Assembly: GCF_901709675.1 (NCBI RefSeq)
Contig: NC_051107.1
Coordinates: forward strand, 462,001 to 526,000
Reading direction: 5' to 3'
Source: Syngnathus acus
Taxonomy: Eukaryota; Chordata; Actinopteri; Syngnathiformes; Syngnathidae
Length of the DNA: 64,000 bases
In this document: positions 1-11,644 of the stretch, in pieces
Position numbering within the stretch: position 1 is the first letter of the stretch
Layout: the number at the start of each line of letters is the position of its first letter
Translations under genes and position numbers: made by a program
The notes under the pieces: generated by a model
What the model saw: only the letters and a program-made list of their open reading frames with translations
Told to the model about the DNA's origin: nothing
Databases searched by the model: none

Positions 1-352
1 GAAAGTTGAAGGATTTTTTTATTAGATGTATTAAGTTTGTTTTATTGTTGTTATTGTTGTATGAATAAGAAGGGTGATATTGGTGTTTGTGACTGCAGTA
101 AACAGGCCAGGTTGCATCATGTCAGATTTTTAATCCAAATCAAATCATTCTCCATTTTATCTTTTTTATTTCAACTTCAGACAGAACTAATTACTTATAG
201 TCACAAAATAATGATCCATAGTCTTTTTGATTCATGATTCATAGTCTTCAGCGGGCCACTTATGATTGATTTTATGACACAATGCTTCAGGCCAGTTTAA
301 ATTTAGACGCAGGCTGCATTTGGCCCGCAGGCCGGAATTTGGTCCATATATA
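1..352. other. Intergenic, nothing recognised
   Basis: AT-rich sequence at the window edge. The only reading frame is a short 66-codon one that resembles nothing I know. It may be intron or intergenic sequence of a gene beyond the left edge. Confidence 0.4.
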
Positions 353-437
353 AGGTGCACTGGACTATAAGGCGCACTGTCGGCTTTTGAGAAAATTTGA
401 GGTTTTGGGTACGCCTTACAGTCCGGAAAATACGGTA
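353..437. repeat. Short palindromic MITE copy (CCGTATTTTCCGGAC family)
   Basis: The left half reads toward ACTATAAGGCGCAC. The right half ends in GTCCGGAAAATACGGTA, which is nearly its reverse complement. This is the smallest member of the palindromic terminal motif seen again at 31936, 32978, 34466, 46279 and 54101. The short length and missing coding capacity mark it as non-autonomous. Confidence 0.6.
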
Positions 438-1373
438 CAAGCCTCCACTGTCACCGGTTCTGCATTGCAAAAATAATGTCCTGCTTTCTCACACATGATC
501 CCACAAACAAAACCACCAATAAAACTAGAATGGCTCACACACTAAATATGAAATTCATCAGGTCATGACATTGTATGGCCTAATTTTCACACTCACCCAA
601 GACCTCCAAACTCTTAAACGACTCTCATTTGTTCTTCAAATTAAGTGATGAATTTGAAAATAGAGATAAACAAACATTATCCACTTGCACCCGTCGCCTG
701 GACGTGACGTCATCAATGTTTGGACCAACTCAATTTACTTGACGTGTTGCCAACGCCACAAAAACAAGCAACAGAACAACCCAAGAAGAGGAATCAAGCG
801 CAGAAAGAAAGTAAACGTGTAATGATGCTGGTAATGTAGGAGTTAAAAATACAAGCTCTCAAGATCTTACTCCTTTCCACAATTACTCTGGTTCCGCCCC
901 CGAAGACAACCTTGAAGCCCACGGCAGCATCCGCACAGCAACACACGCTGTGACACAAACCTCCAACCTCATTGGCCGCGCCCATCACCTCTGACCTTAT
1001 TTTTTTTAGGTGGCATAGCACTTTAAGATACACAAAAGCACGCAGCTGTACACAACTTTGTTGGAGATTCCAGTCAAAATCAATATCCACTTAAATTTAA
1101 TAGGTAGCAGTAAAAAAGTCAGGCATTTTCTTGGCCAGCTGTCAAGTGAATTGACCCCAGCTTTCTTTTCTGAGCAAAAGTCGAGTCTATAGTGCACAGT
1201 GTATAAAAGAGCAAAAGGAAAAAAAAGTGTACATTGTGCTATTGAGATGGAGCAATTTCTGGAGAAATGCAGAATGACACATTATGGAAGCATGTGGAAT
1301 GCATTGGGATTATGGAACTACACTGTATGATATGGAATTACATTTGATTACGTTGAATGGTAAAGAACACTAT
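438..1373. other. Intergenic, no gene recognised
   Basis: Mostly AT-rich sequence. Short minus-strand frames at 794-1197 show no splice structure or recognisable domain. A TGACGTCA palindrome (CRE-like) lies near 705, but there is no adjacent gene to tie it to. Confidence 0.4.
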
Positions 1374-1374
1374 G

Positions 1375-2735
1375 GAATGTTGTGGAGTACTGCGTAATTA
1401 AATTGAAGTTGGGATTGTTTGATGAAATTATGTGTAAATAGGAGGGGAAAAAACAATAAAGTTACAATAAAGTTTGTGTCTTTTATTTTGAATTTTTGAA
1501 ATAAATATTATTCAGAATTCACACAGTAAAAGTAGAAGAGAAATTGCACTTACAAGCAATTTCTGGGGAAATTGCGCATCAATACTGAAATGCTAAGTCA
1601 ATAAATACTTGTATTGCGGAATGATAATTATCAAAAGTATCTAACAATTTTTATACAGCACACACAACTGATGATGTCGCTCCGTGCTGGCTAACATTGA
1701 CACATACCTAGACTTGTAATTAAATTGAAAATTCATTAAATATATATCTTTTCATATTTCATTCAACATCGAAAGACACAACAACAAATATTGAACAACA
1801 AGATTGCGCATCAATACTGAAATGCTAAGTCAATAAATACTTGTATTGCGGAATGATAATTATCAAAAGGATCTAACAATTTTTATACAGCACACACAAC
1901 TGATGATGTCGCTCCGTGCTGGCTAACATTGACACATACCTAGACTTGTAATTAAATTGAAAATTCATTAAATATATATCTTTTCATATTTCATTCAACA
2001 TCGAAAGACACAACAACAAATATTGAACAACAAGATTGCGCATCAATACTGAAATGCTAAGTCAATAAATACTTGTATTGCGGAATGATAATTATCAAAA
2101 GGATCTAACAATTTTTATACAGCACACACAACTGATGATGTCGCTCCGTGCTGGCTAACATTGACACATACCTAGACTTGTAATTAAATTGAAAATTCAT
2201 TAAATATATATCTTTTCATATTTCATTCAACATCGAAAGACACAACAACAAATATTGAACAAGATATGGTACAATTTAGAATCAAATCATGTAGAAAAGA
2301 ACAAAATGGTAAAGACCAAAATGTAAATGTTGTGGAATACTGTGTAATTACGTGGAATGATGCGCAGTTTGAAGTTGTTGAATTGTTTGATTTGAGCTTT
2401 TGAAAACAACAAAAAAACGTTTGGCTTTTATCTTGAATTTTTGAAATGATTTCTGTTCCGCATTCACACAGTAAAGGTATAATAACAGAATATGCACTGG
2501 ACGTGCGACGAGATGAGTAGTTGCGCATCAATGCTAAATTTAAAAAAATTGCTTGTTATGCAGAATGATAATCATCAAAATGATCTATCAATTTGAACAT
2601 CGTCCACAAAACTGATGGCAAATCGCTCCCTGGTGGCTAACATTGACACATACCTAGACTTATAACCACATTGAAAATTAATTCAATAAATTTCATGTAA
2701 TATTTCATTCGACATCAAAACACACAGCAACAAGA
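1375..2735. repeat. Tandem satellite, three 232-bp units plus a diverged outer duplication
   Basis: The motif GCGCATCAATACTGAAATG recurs at 1574, 1806 and 2038, an exact 232-bp period, and the three units are almost identical. A more diverged fourth copy starts near 2523. The sequence before unit 1 (from about 1375) is also repeated, diverged, before that fourth copy (from about 2330). This suggests an older duplication of about 950 bp, followed by recent amplification of the inner unit. The units have no CRISPR-like alternation of short repeats and spacers and no coding potential. Confidence 0.85.
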
Positions 2736-2982
2736 ACATAGCCATAGCATAGCAAAACAAGAACTGCCGCTGAATTCATATTGTTCTCCTGGAGTGGCTG
2801 GGGTCGGATGCAAGTACAGGCTCGGTCAACACAGGAATTGAAGGTCCTAATGCGGCAGGGCAGGATGGGTAGCATCAAACTGTACAGCTGATGGGCAAAT
2901 GGTCCAATCACTCATGAAAGCTGCATCTGGTGGTGAAGAGGACATAAAGTGAAAGAATGAATGAATGAGTGTTTGCTTTACT

Positions 2983-2984
<2 letters not shown>

Positions 2985-3019
<35 letters not shown>

Positions 3020-3047
3020 GCAATCAAGCAATCAAGCAATCAATCAA
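2985..3047. repeat. (ATCA)n microsatellite
   Basis: About fifteen tetranucleotide units, with GCAATCAA interruptions toward the right end. The flanks 2736-2984 and 3048-3342 hold nothing I can assign. Confidence 0.9.
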
Positions 3048-3342
3048 AATAACTTGGAAGCAGCTCAAAATGAAACAAAAACCATTCATCAAAAAGGTAA
3101 GGCATGTTTTGCTAGGCTGTGATTGCACCTCACTTTGATTTTAATTTACTTATTTTAAATGGACTCACGCTATCAAACAAGGTCAGTGATAATTTAAACT
3201 AAAATATTATTTCAGTGGCTACTTCAAATAATTTAAACCCCAAACATAATGTTTTCCAAATACTTGACACAAATGCATTTACTATGTTTTACACCTATTG
3301 TAGTCATTTAAAATGTGACACTGTACCCTACACCAACACTCA

Positions 3343-3911
3343 TTAAAATACTATTTTAAAAAAATGAAAAATAATAATGCTCTGCATCCCTGATATTATA
3401 AAGAAAATGCCATTTGCAAAAAACCATAGTGCTATGCATGAAGTTTGTTCTGATATTAGTGCTCGTTCGGGGTGTGTGGGAATCAAACTCATGGTGCCTG
3501 CACACAAGACTGACGAGTGTACCACTACACCATCAGGCATCCCATGGTCAGAGAAGGTTGTTGAGATAAATTGTACTGTTCAAAGAAATTAGTTGCGTTC
3601 GAAAAGATATTCTTCTAGAAATGATAAAACATCTAATCTGGGTCGGAAGGTTCTCTCGCAACGTAAAGCGTTTGGAATTATTACGGCTTCCATGTCCATC
3701 GGATTTTGAATTAATGGCTATTCCATGATTAACTGCTTTCTTTTTGTATAGTAAACATGCCAGGGAGCAGGTTATGTTCACAGAATAAGCTACCACAGTA
3801 ACTGACCCAGAGTTTAAGTTTCCTCTCTTTCTGGAACGGATAACTCAGAGTTTCCCTCATTTCAGGGTTAACTTAGAGTTTTCACATAACCCGCTTTCTG
3901 GAATACCCCCC
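3343..3911 (-). mobile_element. Degenerate PIF/Harbinger transposon with transposase remnant
   Basis: On the minus strand the element starts with GGGGGTATTCCAGAAAGC near 3911, followed by Harbinger-like terminal sequence. Further in, about 3590-3660 translates to a peptide of the form RTFRPRLDVLSF..EEYLFERN, matching the N-terminal region of Harbinger nucleases. About 3380-3460 gives a piece of the form SEQTSCIALWFFANG, matching the segment that follows in that family. Stop codons and frameshifts break the frame, so it is dead. A tRNA-like segment interrupts it. Confidence 0.6.
3478..3545 (-). repeat. tRNA-like SINE head inside the Harbinger remnant
   Basis: The minus strand contains an A-box-like GGTGTAGTGGTACACTCG followed about 35 nt later by a B-box-like GAGTTTGATTCCC. 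Spacing and order suit a tRNA-derived SINE promoter. It sits between two pieces of transposase homology, so it probably inserted there. The SINE body could not be defined. Confidence 0.35.
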
Positions 3912-3925
3912 AGACCTTTTAGGTG

Positions 3926-4072
3926 TCACTGTGAGTGTGTGTGTGTGTGTGTGTGTATTGGTGTGTCACCAAGGTTCCACATTGTGTGTTGTGCAGCTAG
4001 CTCTTTAGCATCATCCAGCCGCACACATAACTTGTCAGGTACGAAGGCACTTTGCGTCAGCGGCATCACCAC
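3926..4072 (-). other. rbm46: Last coding exon of rbm46-like gene, containing a coding CA repeat
   Basis: The acceptor is TGTGTAG before 4072. The exon encodes [16 protein letters not shown] and the AKELAAQ helix typical of the RBM46/A1CF C-terminus. It then runs into a (CA)n tract at 3936-3956, read as alternating His-Thr, and ends at TGA 3928-3926. Without this exon the frame would end at TAA 4134-4132, just past the donor at 4146. That would lose the second half of the C-terminal domain. Confidence 0.8.
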
Positions 4073-6474
4073 CTACACAGTAATTCAATTCAAGTCCAAC
4101 TGATGCCATTCAAAGCATAGCAAGCATATGCTTATGTCATCATAACCTTGTAAACCAGCAGCCGGGTCCCGTCCTGACCCAGCATGGAGAAAAGCTGGTA
4201 ATGTGGGGCAGGCAAGTTCTGCCTACAGCAATACAAGTCCAGCAGGCTGACGGCCGATCTGATCTGGTCGGGTCGGAGCAGCAGCTCGTCGGTGCGGTAC
4301 AGCGGCGTGCCAGGAAAGAGCGGGAACACGCTCTTGTCGGGTTTTTCTGAACACGAAAGGAACGATACTGCTGCAACAAGACACGAGCCACTCACTAGTT
4401 TCGGAAAGGACGGAACTTGCTGATCATTTACCTGGCCCTACAGCGCATTGGAAATGAGGGGGCAGGTTCAAGGATCGCAGAGACGAGCGGTCTCTCACAC
4501 TCTCCTTGGCTCCTCCTCCTGTCTTGCTTCCCTGGTATCCTTTGCCGCTAGATTTCTTACCCACCCCTTCCCCGATGGGCTTAGCGAGGGACACTTCCAC
4601 AATGTTTCCATCAATGGTGGTGCCATTCATGATGCTGGTGGCAGTGACAGCATCCTTGTGGCAGCCAAAGTGAAGGAAGGCGTGGTCGCTGAACTTCTTG
4701 ACTCGCACCAGCGCACCTACTTTGAAGCGCTCGAACTCGCGCTTCAGTGTTTCCTCTGTGGTGCTCGGTGAGAGGTGACGTACCTGAAAAGGGACGTCAG
4801 ACTTTCAGACAAAAAAAATAAATATTGCTGTACATGGATGCTACTGATGTTTCATTTTGATAAACTAGGTCTGATTTACAGCACAGAATTTGTGATCAAC
4901 TACTTTAGTGTGTCACAATACCAAAATTCTGATGTTGATACCATATGTTGATGTCGCTAATGACAAGGTACCAGATTGAAAAGTTCAAACATCAGTTAAA
5001 AGCTGTAGAATAACAGCTGACCAAATAACTGAAATGATTCATATTTTTAATGATTAAAAAAATTATAACAATACAAATTAGGACACTCATGATTAATAGA
5101 ATCTAAAATACATTTTGAACATTTTTAAACATGTTTGCACATTTCTTATAACACAAAGATTTGTTGTTTTAGCAATGTCATGACTATGTAGAAGACCAAG
5201 TTGAAACAAACTAAAAACAAACATGAAAAATCCAAAACAGTGTCTCAGTCAGGAACAAGCTTCTCACAAAATTATTTACACATTGGGCATTGTAAACATG
5301 GATTTAAATGAGGGATGACATGATTGATCAAAGTGTCACGTTAATTCTGTCACGAAAGAGAGCAAAAGATGATGGAGATTCTTTAAATTTAGAAGTAGAA
5401 GAGATGAGATAATACAAATATAACCGCACAAACACTATAAATACCATTACTACTGAATTGGGTGCAAATAGCTTGTAAAAATTGTTAAATGTAATTTTTA
5501 CCCTGGTAATATTTTCCAATATGTTATTTTCGCCATCAAAGGCACATTTTCATTGTTGCATTTGGCAATTTGGAGAAAAAATGTTCGGATGGCATTCCTA
5601 GTCACTATTTTTTTTTGTCTTTTGTCTTTCTACAAAAAGTTTATATTCTTCTGGGGTTTTGGTCCAAAATAAGGGCAAAACCAAACTATATTGCGTTTTC
5701 TTTCTTACTAAAAATCAGAATAAGGTAAGAAAAAAAACTATTTGCATTTGGTAGTTTTGAAAGGTCAATCGGAATGCTTTAAATTGGCTGGCACTCTTTT
5801 TTTTAAATGGCTGGCATTGAAAGAGTTAAATACAGATACTCAAAAAGGATAGTACAGAACAATTTTTGCCGGTTAGGTATTGTAGTTCAGTTTTTGTACC
5901 AATACTCGGTGCAACCTGTTTTTTCTGACTCATAAAATTGTTTGTTTGTGAATCATTCGATTCATCAAGACTTACGTGAACAGCTCTGACAAACTGCACG
6001 TTGGCTCCCTTCCCGTTTTTGTCCGGCTTGGCCCAGTTCACCCAGGGGACGTGACCCCACAGGTTCCTTACTGTGTTGATAAGGAAATCCTCATGAGTAT
6101 ATATTAGCATAAAAATTGATGACAATGCAGTCCATGATCATATTTTATCATTCTGATTTCATATAAAATTGTTGGATGGTGTTGCAATTGAAACTTAGTC
6201 AAAAACTTACTAGCAATTAAGTCCTTGCGGGCCAATGCCGCTGCCTTGTGTGTCTCATACTCCAAAAAGGCATAGCCTCGATTTTTGCTGCTGTCTGAGG
6301 TGCTCGAATACACGGTGACATTCCGAAGGCCCTCTGTCAACTGGGTCAGTGTGAGGTTATTCAGGGATAATTCATTTAAAAAATATACGTATATAATTTT
6401 CTTCCCCCTCAATTATACAATTCTGATTTAGTATGTGATGAATGTTTTCAAGGTCCCATTTCTGGGTATATTTT

Positions 6475-6562
<88 letters not shown>

Positions 6563-7381
6563 GCGGGTGGGCGGACGAACGGACGGACTAATGGAGGGCA
6601 AGAGAGATAAAATCTCTATAGAAATATGAGCAAATGAAGCCCAAATTATCTTTTTCCATTTTTGGTTAGAATTTGATGAATTTTAAACCCAAATTCACAA
6701 ACACAGAACATCCTTGTGTGTGTACCTTCTTGATCTCCTCCATGATCTCCTTCCTACTCTTGTCTTTGGGAATGGAGCCAATGAAGAGGCGACAATTATT
6801 CAGAGATGGGCACACGCCAATAAACTTCCCTGGACGAACTTCATATTCGTTCAGCATCCAGATTGCTAATTGGGCCTGCTCCCTGAAACACAATCATAGT
6901 CATTATAATCAATGTCGATATTCCACTTCTCTACCGGCATCATGAGATCAGGATTGATATTCAAAGATACCTTTTGGTGTACATGACAAAGGCATAGCCA
7001 CGGTTGTCGCCGCTAAACTCCATCATCAGCCTCAACTCATAGATGGTCCCTGCTGTGACGAAGAGAGGGACAAGCTCATCTTCATACATGTCTCTGGGAA
7101 TGTTTCCCACAAACACCTCACAGTCAATGCGAGGCGCCGGACCCTTCCAGTCTGCAAGTGAAGCATGAATAAAAATTAAACATGCAATCAAGGAGCTCAG
7201 CACATCATTATTGTTTCCACTTACTTGGTGGCGGTCCACCATATTTCCTTTGTCCATTCTCCTGGAGAATATCATATCCTGTCTTGTCCATGAGTGCCAC
7301 CAGGGCCCTCTGAATGGAGAGTGACTTCTTGAACTCTTCCATGCCCTTGACAGGAACAACCTTCTCTGAGGATGCCGCCAT
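3926..7381 (-). CDS. rbm46: RBM46-like RNA-binding protein, three RRMs, spliced
   Basis: Cytoplasmic mRNA-binding protein of the RBM46/A1CF/RBM47/DND1 family. In mammals RBM46 is germ-cell specific and needed for meiosis. Coding exons in transcript order: 7381-7225, 7151-6971, 6882-6726, 6340-6211, 6070-5976, 4783-4432, 4346-4147 and 4072-3926. All junctions are GT-AG and phases agree, giving 472 codons. The N-terminus carries the family motif [12 protein letters not shown] (residues 41-52). RRM1 (about 62-140) has VFVGNI and [12 protein letters not shown]2 (143-215) has LFIGSI and [12 protein letters not shown]3 (about 241-300) has DHAFLHF. The C-terminal dsRBD-like domain (about 358-472) includes FPGTPLY and [14 protein letters not shown], which separates it from RBM47. 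The start was chosen as the first ATG after an in-frame stop in the leader. RBM46 is the best match, but A1CF or another paralogue is possible. Human RBM46 is longer (about 533 residues). Confidence 0.85.
6484..6559. repeat. (AG)n microsatellite in rbm46-like intron
   Basis: About 38 uninterrupted AG dinucleotides lie in the intron between the exons ending at 6726 and starting at 6340. On the transcribed strand this is a long CT pyrimidine run upstream of the acceptor at 6341. Confidence 0.95.
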
Positions 7382-7803
7382 GTGTTCTACAATCTCTTCG
7401 TCATAGTCTGAAAATAGGACATGTGTAACAGAGAAGTACACAACACTTTCATGATAGGTCAATCATTAACTAGTAGGACATCAATCTATCGCCTTGTCGT
7501 GTGTACTCCTTTTTGGGGGGGAGGGGGGGGGGTGCTATAGTCACTTAGCTTAGATGATTAGCCACATATGCTAATCATCTATTAATACAATGCCTAACCT
7601 TGGTAAAATACGAGTAAAAGTACGGTATAAGTGTAGAAAACTATTTTGAGTAACAAAAAGGCTAATAACGAAAATGTCGGCCGATGACTACACAATGTAT
7701 TAACAAGACAAGCGGCAGTTAAATTACGCTAGCCATCATGCTAACGGCTTTCTTTACATTATTGGTTTCTACACGATTTTGTGAAAAATATCTTAATACT
7801 TAC

Positions 7804-7830
7804 CACCTCATTCCGCCATTTAATTTGTAG
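7804..7830 (-). other. rbm46: 5' untranslated exon of rbm46-like gene with three-codon uORF
   Basis: The minus strand has GAGGTG followed by a strong GTAAGT donor at 7803. Splicing to the acceptor at 7408 joins it to the coding exon. The exon holds ATG GCG GAA TGA (7819-7808), a complete minimal upstream ORF. No longer frame reaches the RRM frame, so translation must start at 7381 or by reinitiation. The 5' end of the exon is unknown. Confidence 0.45.
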
Positions 7831-7859
7831 TATTGTAGTATGTTCTGAACGGAATTTAA

Positions 7860-8010
7860 ACTCGAGTCGGCCACATTTTTAGGGGGTATTCCTTACGAAA
7901 GCGCTTATGGTTTAAAAGGATCGCGAATAGACCACTTGTTATCATCGACCAATCAACGATCCCAAATCTTGATTGACACGAATGTGAGCTCTTCTCAGCC
8001 AATCAAGAGT
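7860..8010 (-). promoter_or_regulatory. Possible rbm46-like promoter region with two CCAAT boxes
   Basis: CCAAT sequences lie at 7949-7953 and 7999-8003, each followed by CAA, about 130-180 bp upstream of the uORF. NF-Y sites work in either orientation. No TATA box is evident. This is a positional inference only. Confidence 0.25.
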
Positions 8011-8337
8011 TCTGATGATGCGGGTACTGAAGGTCTTCAAGTTTACTATCAAAATTCAAAATTATGAATATTATCGTAAACACACCAATACATGAGAAGA
8101 ACACTCATAGATTAAGTTGATTTAATCAAAAGTCCAGTCAAATTCGTAAATGTCGCAACAAATCTCCTGTCTCTCCTGTTTAAATCTACCCAGTAAAAAG
8201 CAGAGCCAGAACACACTGACCAATGTAAAACTTCACCATACATTTGGGGATTAAAGAAAGCAAAATTGTGTGCTTCTAGTGGTAGCGTGAGAAAGAAAAT
8301 CACGTGTGCGTGTCTGTTCGTGTGTGGGGGGGGGCAT

Positions 8338-8444
<107 letters not shown>

Positions 8445-8627
8445 CGAGAGAGACCTACTGTACTTACACTTGCCAAAGTAAGACAGATTTTTCACGCACT
8501 GTGGAGGGCGGGGTATTCCGCAAGGACATTGATGGTTCATGCAAAATCAGGGATATAACATTTTGCACAGCAGTCCTAAATCCTAAATCTAAATCATTCC
8601 TCATTGAGTATACTGCTTGTCTCTGAA

Positions 8628-10440
8628 AGCCAAAGTCAAAGTCAAAGTCTGCTTTATTGTCAATTTCTTCACACGCCAAGACACACAAAGAAATCGAAAT
8701 TACGTTCCCACTATCCCACGGTGACAAGACATAGTACACGATATACATACAAGTAAACAACACAAAAAAATAAAAACAAGAAGGCACAAACAATAAATAA
8801 ATAAGAGTGATGAATAAATAATAAATAAACAAATAACATAATAAATAAGAGGAGCAAAAATGGACCAAGTGTCAGAATAAAGCGCAAAAGTACAGGACGC
8901 TACGCAGAAGGGGGGAGAGAGTTCAGGATCCTAACAGCCTGGAGTATGAAGCTGTTGGTGAGTCTGGTGGTGCGGGAGCGCAGGCTCCTGTACCTCTTCC
9001 CAGAGGGCAGAAGATCAAACAAAGAGTGAGCGGGGTGACTCACATCACTCACAATCGTGGTCGCCTTGCGGGTGAGATGGGAGGTGTAAATGTCCTTCAG
9101 GGAGGGGAACGAAGCACCAATAATCTTACCAGCCGTGTTGACTATGCGCTGCAGGGCCTTCATGTTGTATTCAGTGCAGCTACCACCCCAAACAGCGATA
9201 CAACTGGAGAGGACGCTCTCAATGGTGCCACGGTAGAATGTAGTCATGACGGCCGGAGGAGCACTTGCATGCCTGAGTTTCCGCAGGAAGTACCGGCAGC
9301 GCTGAGCTTTCTTCGCCAGTGATGCGGTGTTGGTGGACCAGGAGAGATCCTGACTGATGTGCACCCCCAGGAACCTGGTGCTGCTCACTCTCTCCACCAC
9401 AGCACCGTCGATGGTCAGCGGCAGGTGTTGGGTGTGACCCTTCCGGAAGTCAACAACAATCTCCTTGGTCTTGTTGACGTTCAGCAGGAGGTTTTTGTCC
9501 CTGCACCACGTGGTCAGAAGGTCAACCTCCAACCTGTATTGAGTCTCCTCGCCCTTGGTGATGAGACCCACCAGAGTCGTGTCGTCAGCAAATTTCACTA
9601 TGCGGTTGTTGCTGTAGGTTGCAGTGCAGTCATGCGTCAGCAGGGTGAAGAGCAGCGGACTGAGCACGCAGCCTTGGGGGGGCCCCCTTGCTCAGCGTGA
9701 TGCTGGCGGAGATTTTGTCGCCAACACGTACCACCTGAGGCCTCTGACAGAGGAAGTCCAGTAGCCAGTTGCAGAGGTAGGTACTGAGGCCCAGCTTGTC
9801 GAGTTTGCAGATGAGTCATTGTGGCACAATGGTGTTCAAGGCAGAACTGAAGTCCACAAACAGCAATCTCACATACGAGTCCCTTCTCTCCAGGTGGGTG
9901 AGGGCCGAGTGGAGGGCAGAGCAGATGGCATCCTCAGAGGACCGTTTGGCTCGGTACGCAAACTGGAAGGGGTCTATGGTGGGGGGAAGAATGGACCTGA
10001 TGTGCTCCATGACAAGCCGCTCAAAGCACTTCATGATGATGGGTGTCAGTGCCACGGGGCGGTAGTCATTGAAGCAGGACGGAGCAGGTTTCTTCGGCAC
10101 AGGTACGATGGTGGCAGCCTTGAAAGACGAAGGGACGATGGCTTGCTGCAGGGAAATGTTAAAGATGTCCGTGAAGACACCCGTCAGCTCCCCAGCGCAG
10201 TCCTTCAGCGCTCGACCTGGGATGTTGTCAGGGCCCGCCGCCTTACGGGAGTTGATAGCGGCAAGCGCCCTCCTCACGCTATCGACAGAGAGGCACAGGG
10301 GCTGCTCGTGTGGAGGGGGAGGGGTCTTCAGCGGGCAAGTGCTGTTCTGAGCGTCGAAGCAAGCAAAGAAGCGGTTAAGATCGTTGAGCAGACGGACGTC
10401 GCCCTCACAGCTCTGCGGCGCGGGCTTGTAAAGCGTTATC
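8628..10440 (-). mobile_element. L2-clade LINE, 5'-truncated, degenerate reverse transcriptase
   Basis: The minus strand encodes the L2 reverse transcriptase. The segment 10277-9816 carries the finger region (KAAGPDNIPGRALKDC, then VPVPKK and NDYRPVALTP). The segment 9667-8900 carries palm and thumb, including KFADDTTLVGLI, the catalytic FADD form of the YADD box. A stop and a frameshift near 9640-9820 separate the pieces, so it is inactive. There is no endonuclease domain, indicating 5' truncation. The 3' end reads GACAATAAAGCAGACTTTGACTTTGA on the minus strand, the usual L2 tail with short tandem repeats. Confidence 0.88.
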
Positions 10441-10494
10441 TAGAAAAAGGTTTACTGTCAAAGAGGTGTTGAGGACCCTGATTTTGAGGTAAAG

Positions 10495-11071
10495 TGGAGC
10501 CTCGGTTTTCGACCACAATCCGTTCCAGAAGGCTGTTCGAGAAGTGAATCGTTCGAATTCCGAATCATATTTTTCCATTACAAATAATGGAACAAACATT
10601 AATCCGTTCCAAGCTAAAAAAAAACCGCTTTTTTTAAGCGTTTTTTCATTTGCGCATTTTTGTCCCATCGCGCAACTGCAGCGCACCGCCGAACGTGCAA
10701 CCGTAGCGCGTCGCCGACTGCACAACTGCACCGCGCTGGTCGCATTATTGTGACAGAGCCGTCGCTGAAATTTAGAAAATACTTTTAAAGTCCTGCTGTA
10801 CTTTCCAAAATTTAAGGGGACATCAGTGCGCAGGGAGCTTGATTTTGTCCGATCGCGCAACTGCAGCGCACCGCCGAACGCGCAACCGTTGCGCGCCGCC
10901 CACTGCCCAACTGCACCGCACTGGTTGCATTATTGTGACAGAGCGGTCGCTAAAATTTAGAAAATATTTTTAAAGTCCTAATGTACTTTCCAAAATTTAA
11001 ATGGACCTCAGTGCGCAGGGAGCTTAATTTGGTCCGATCGCGCAACCGCAGCGCGCCGGGCGGGCGCTCAG
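10495..11071. repeat. GC-rich minisatellite, about 2.2 units of 185 bp, in a DNA-transposon-like repeat
   Basis: The motif GCGCAACTGCAGCGCACCG recurs at 10670, 10855 and (as GCGCAACCGCAGCGCGCCG) 11040, giving an exact 185-bp period. The units are CpG-rich and alternate with an AT-rich stretch. The left flank (10495-10660) is a repeat containing CCGTTCC and TTCGAATTC elements. The third unit stops where the gypsy LTR begins, so the LTR probably inserted into the array. Confidence 0.7.
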
Positions 11072-11644
11072 TGTCCTGTCATGCTGTCGTGTTTTGTGGG
11101 TTGTTTTTGTCTTGTTCTGTCCTTCGTATTGTCACTTCCTGTTTTATTTTTGTGACTCTCCTCTCGTTTCAGTTCGTGGGTCCTTCCTCTGCGCGTCAGG
11201 CCACTTGACTTCCCTGATCCCAACCGTATGCACCTGTGTCGTTGACCCTAATTGTCTGCACCTGTGTCCTCCTCCTTCTGTGTGTGTATATAGCCTGCGT
11301 CTTCCCCTCGTCTTGTGCCAGAGCGTCTTGCCTCGTCATGCACACTAGCGATCACTTTTGTCACAGTCATCCCCAGAGAGTTATAGATAGAAGATACCCG
11401 TTGCCCAGCGTGAGCTCTGTTTTTTGTTTAGTTAGGTTTTTGCCATTGTTTTCCCTCATTGTTGAGGCGCCTTTTGTTTGCTGTTCCCAGCCTTTTTTCC
11501 TCGTTTTTGAGGCGCTTTGGTTTTTGCCTTTTTGTCCCTCATCGTGAGGCGCCTTTTGTTTTTGTGCGGTTTTCCGCTTAAGAGAATAAAACACCTCTTG
11601 TTGGAACTCTGCATTCGAGTCCTCTCCCTGCTCCAAGCCTGACA
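11072..11644 (+). mobile_element. 5' LTR of Ty3/gypsy chromovirus, element 1
   Basis: The unit starts TGTCCTGTCA and ends CCTGACA, an inverted TGTC/GACA pair. It holds a TATATA box at 11287-11292 and an AATAAA signal at 11585-11590, giving U3-R-U5 order. Gag begins 17 nt after its end. The left boundary could be five bases further right, at the second TGTC. No matching right LTR was found. The LTR at 24425-24718 is different in sequence. Confidence 0.7.

Noticed and set aside
794-1197. Minus-strand ORFs as a small gene
   Set aside because: Two short overlapping frames with no recognisable domain, splice signals or repeat support.
1574-2260. Direct repeats considered as a CRISPR array
   Set aside because: Units are 232 bp, contiguous and without unique spacers, and the genome is eukaryotic.
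4132-4146. TAA at 4134-4132 as the end of the RBM46-like protein
   Set aside because: A GT donor at 4146 and a downstream exon at 4072-3926 restore the conserved C-terminal half of the domain in frame.
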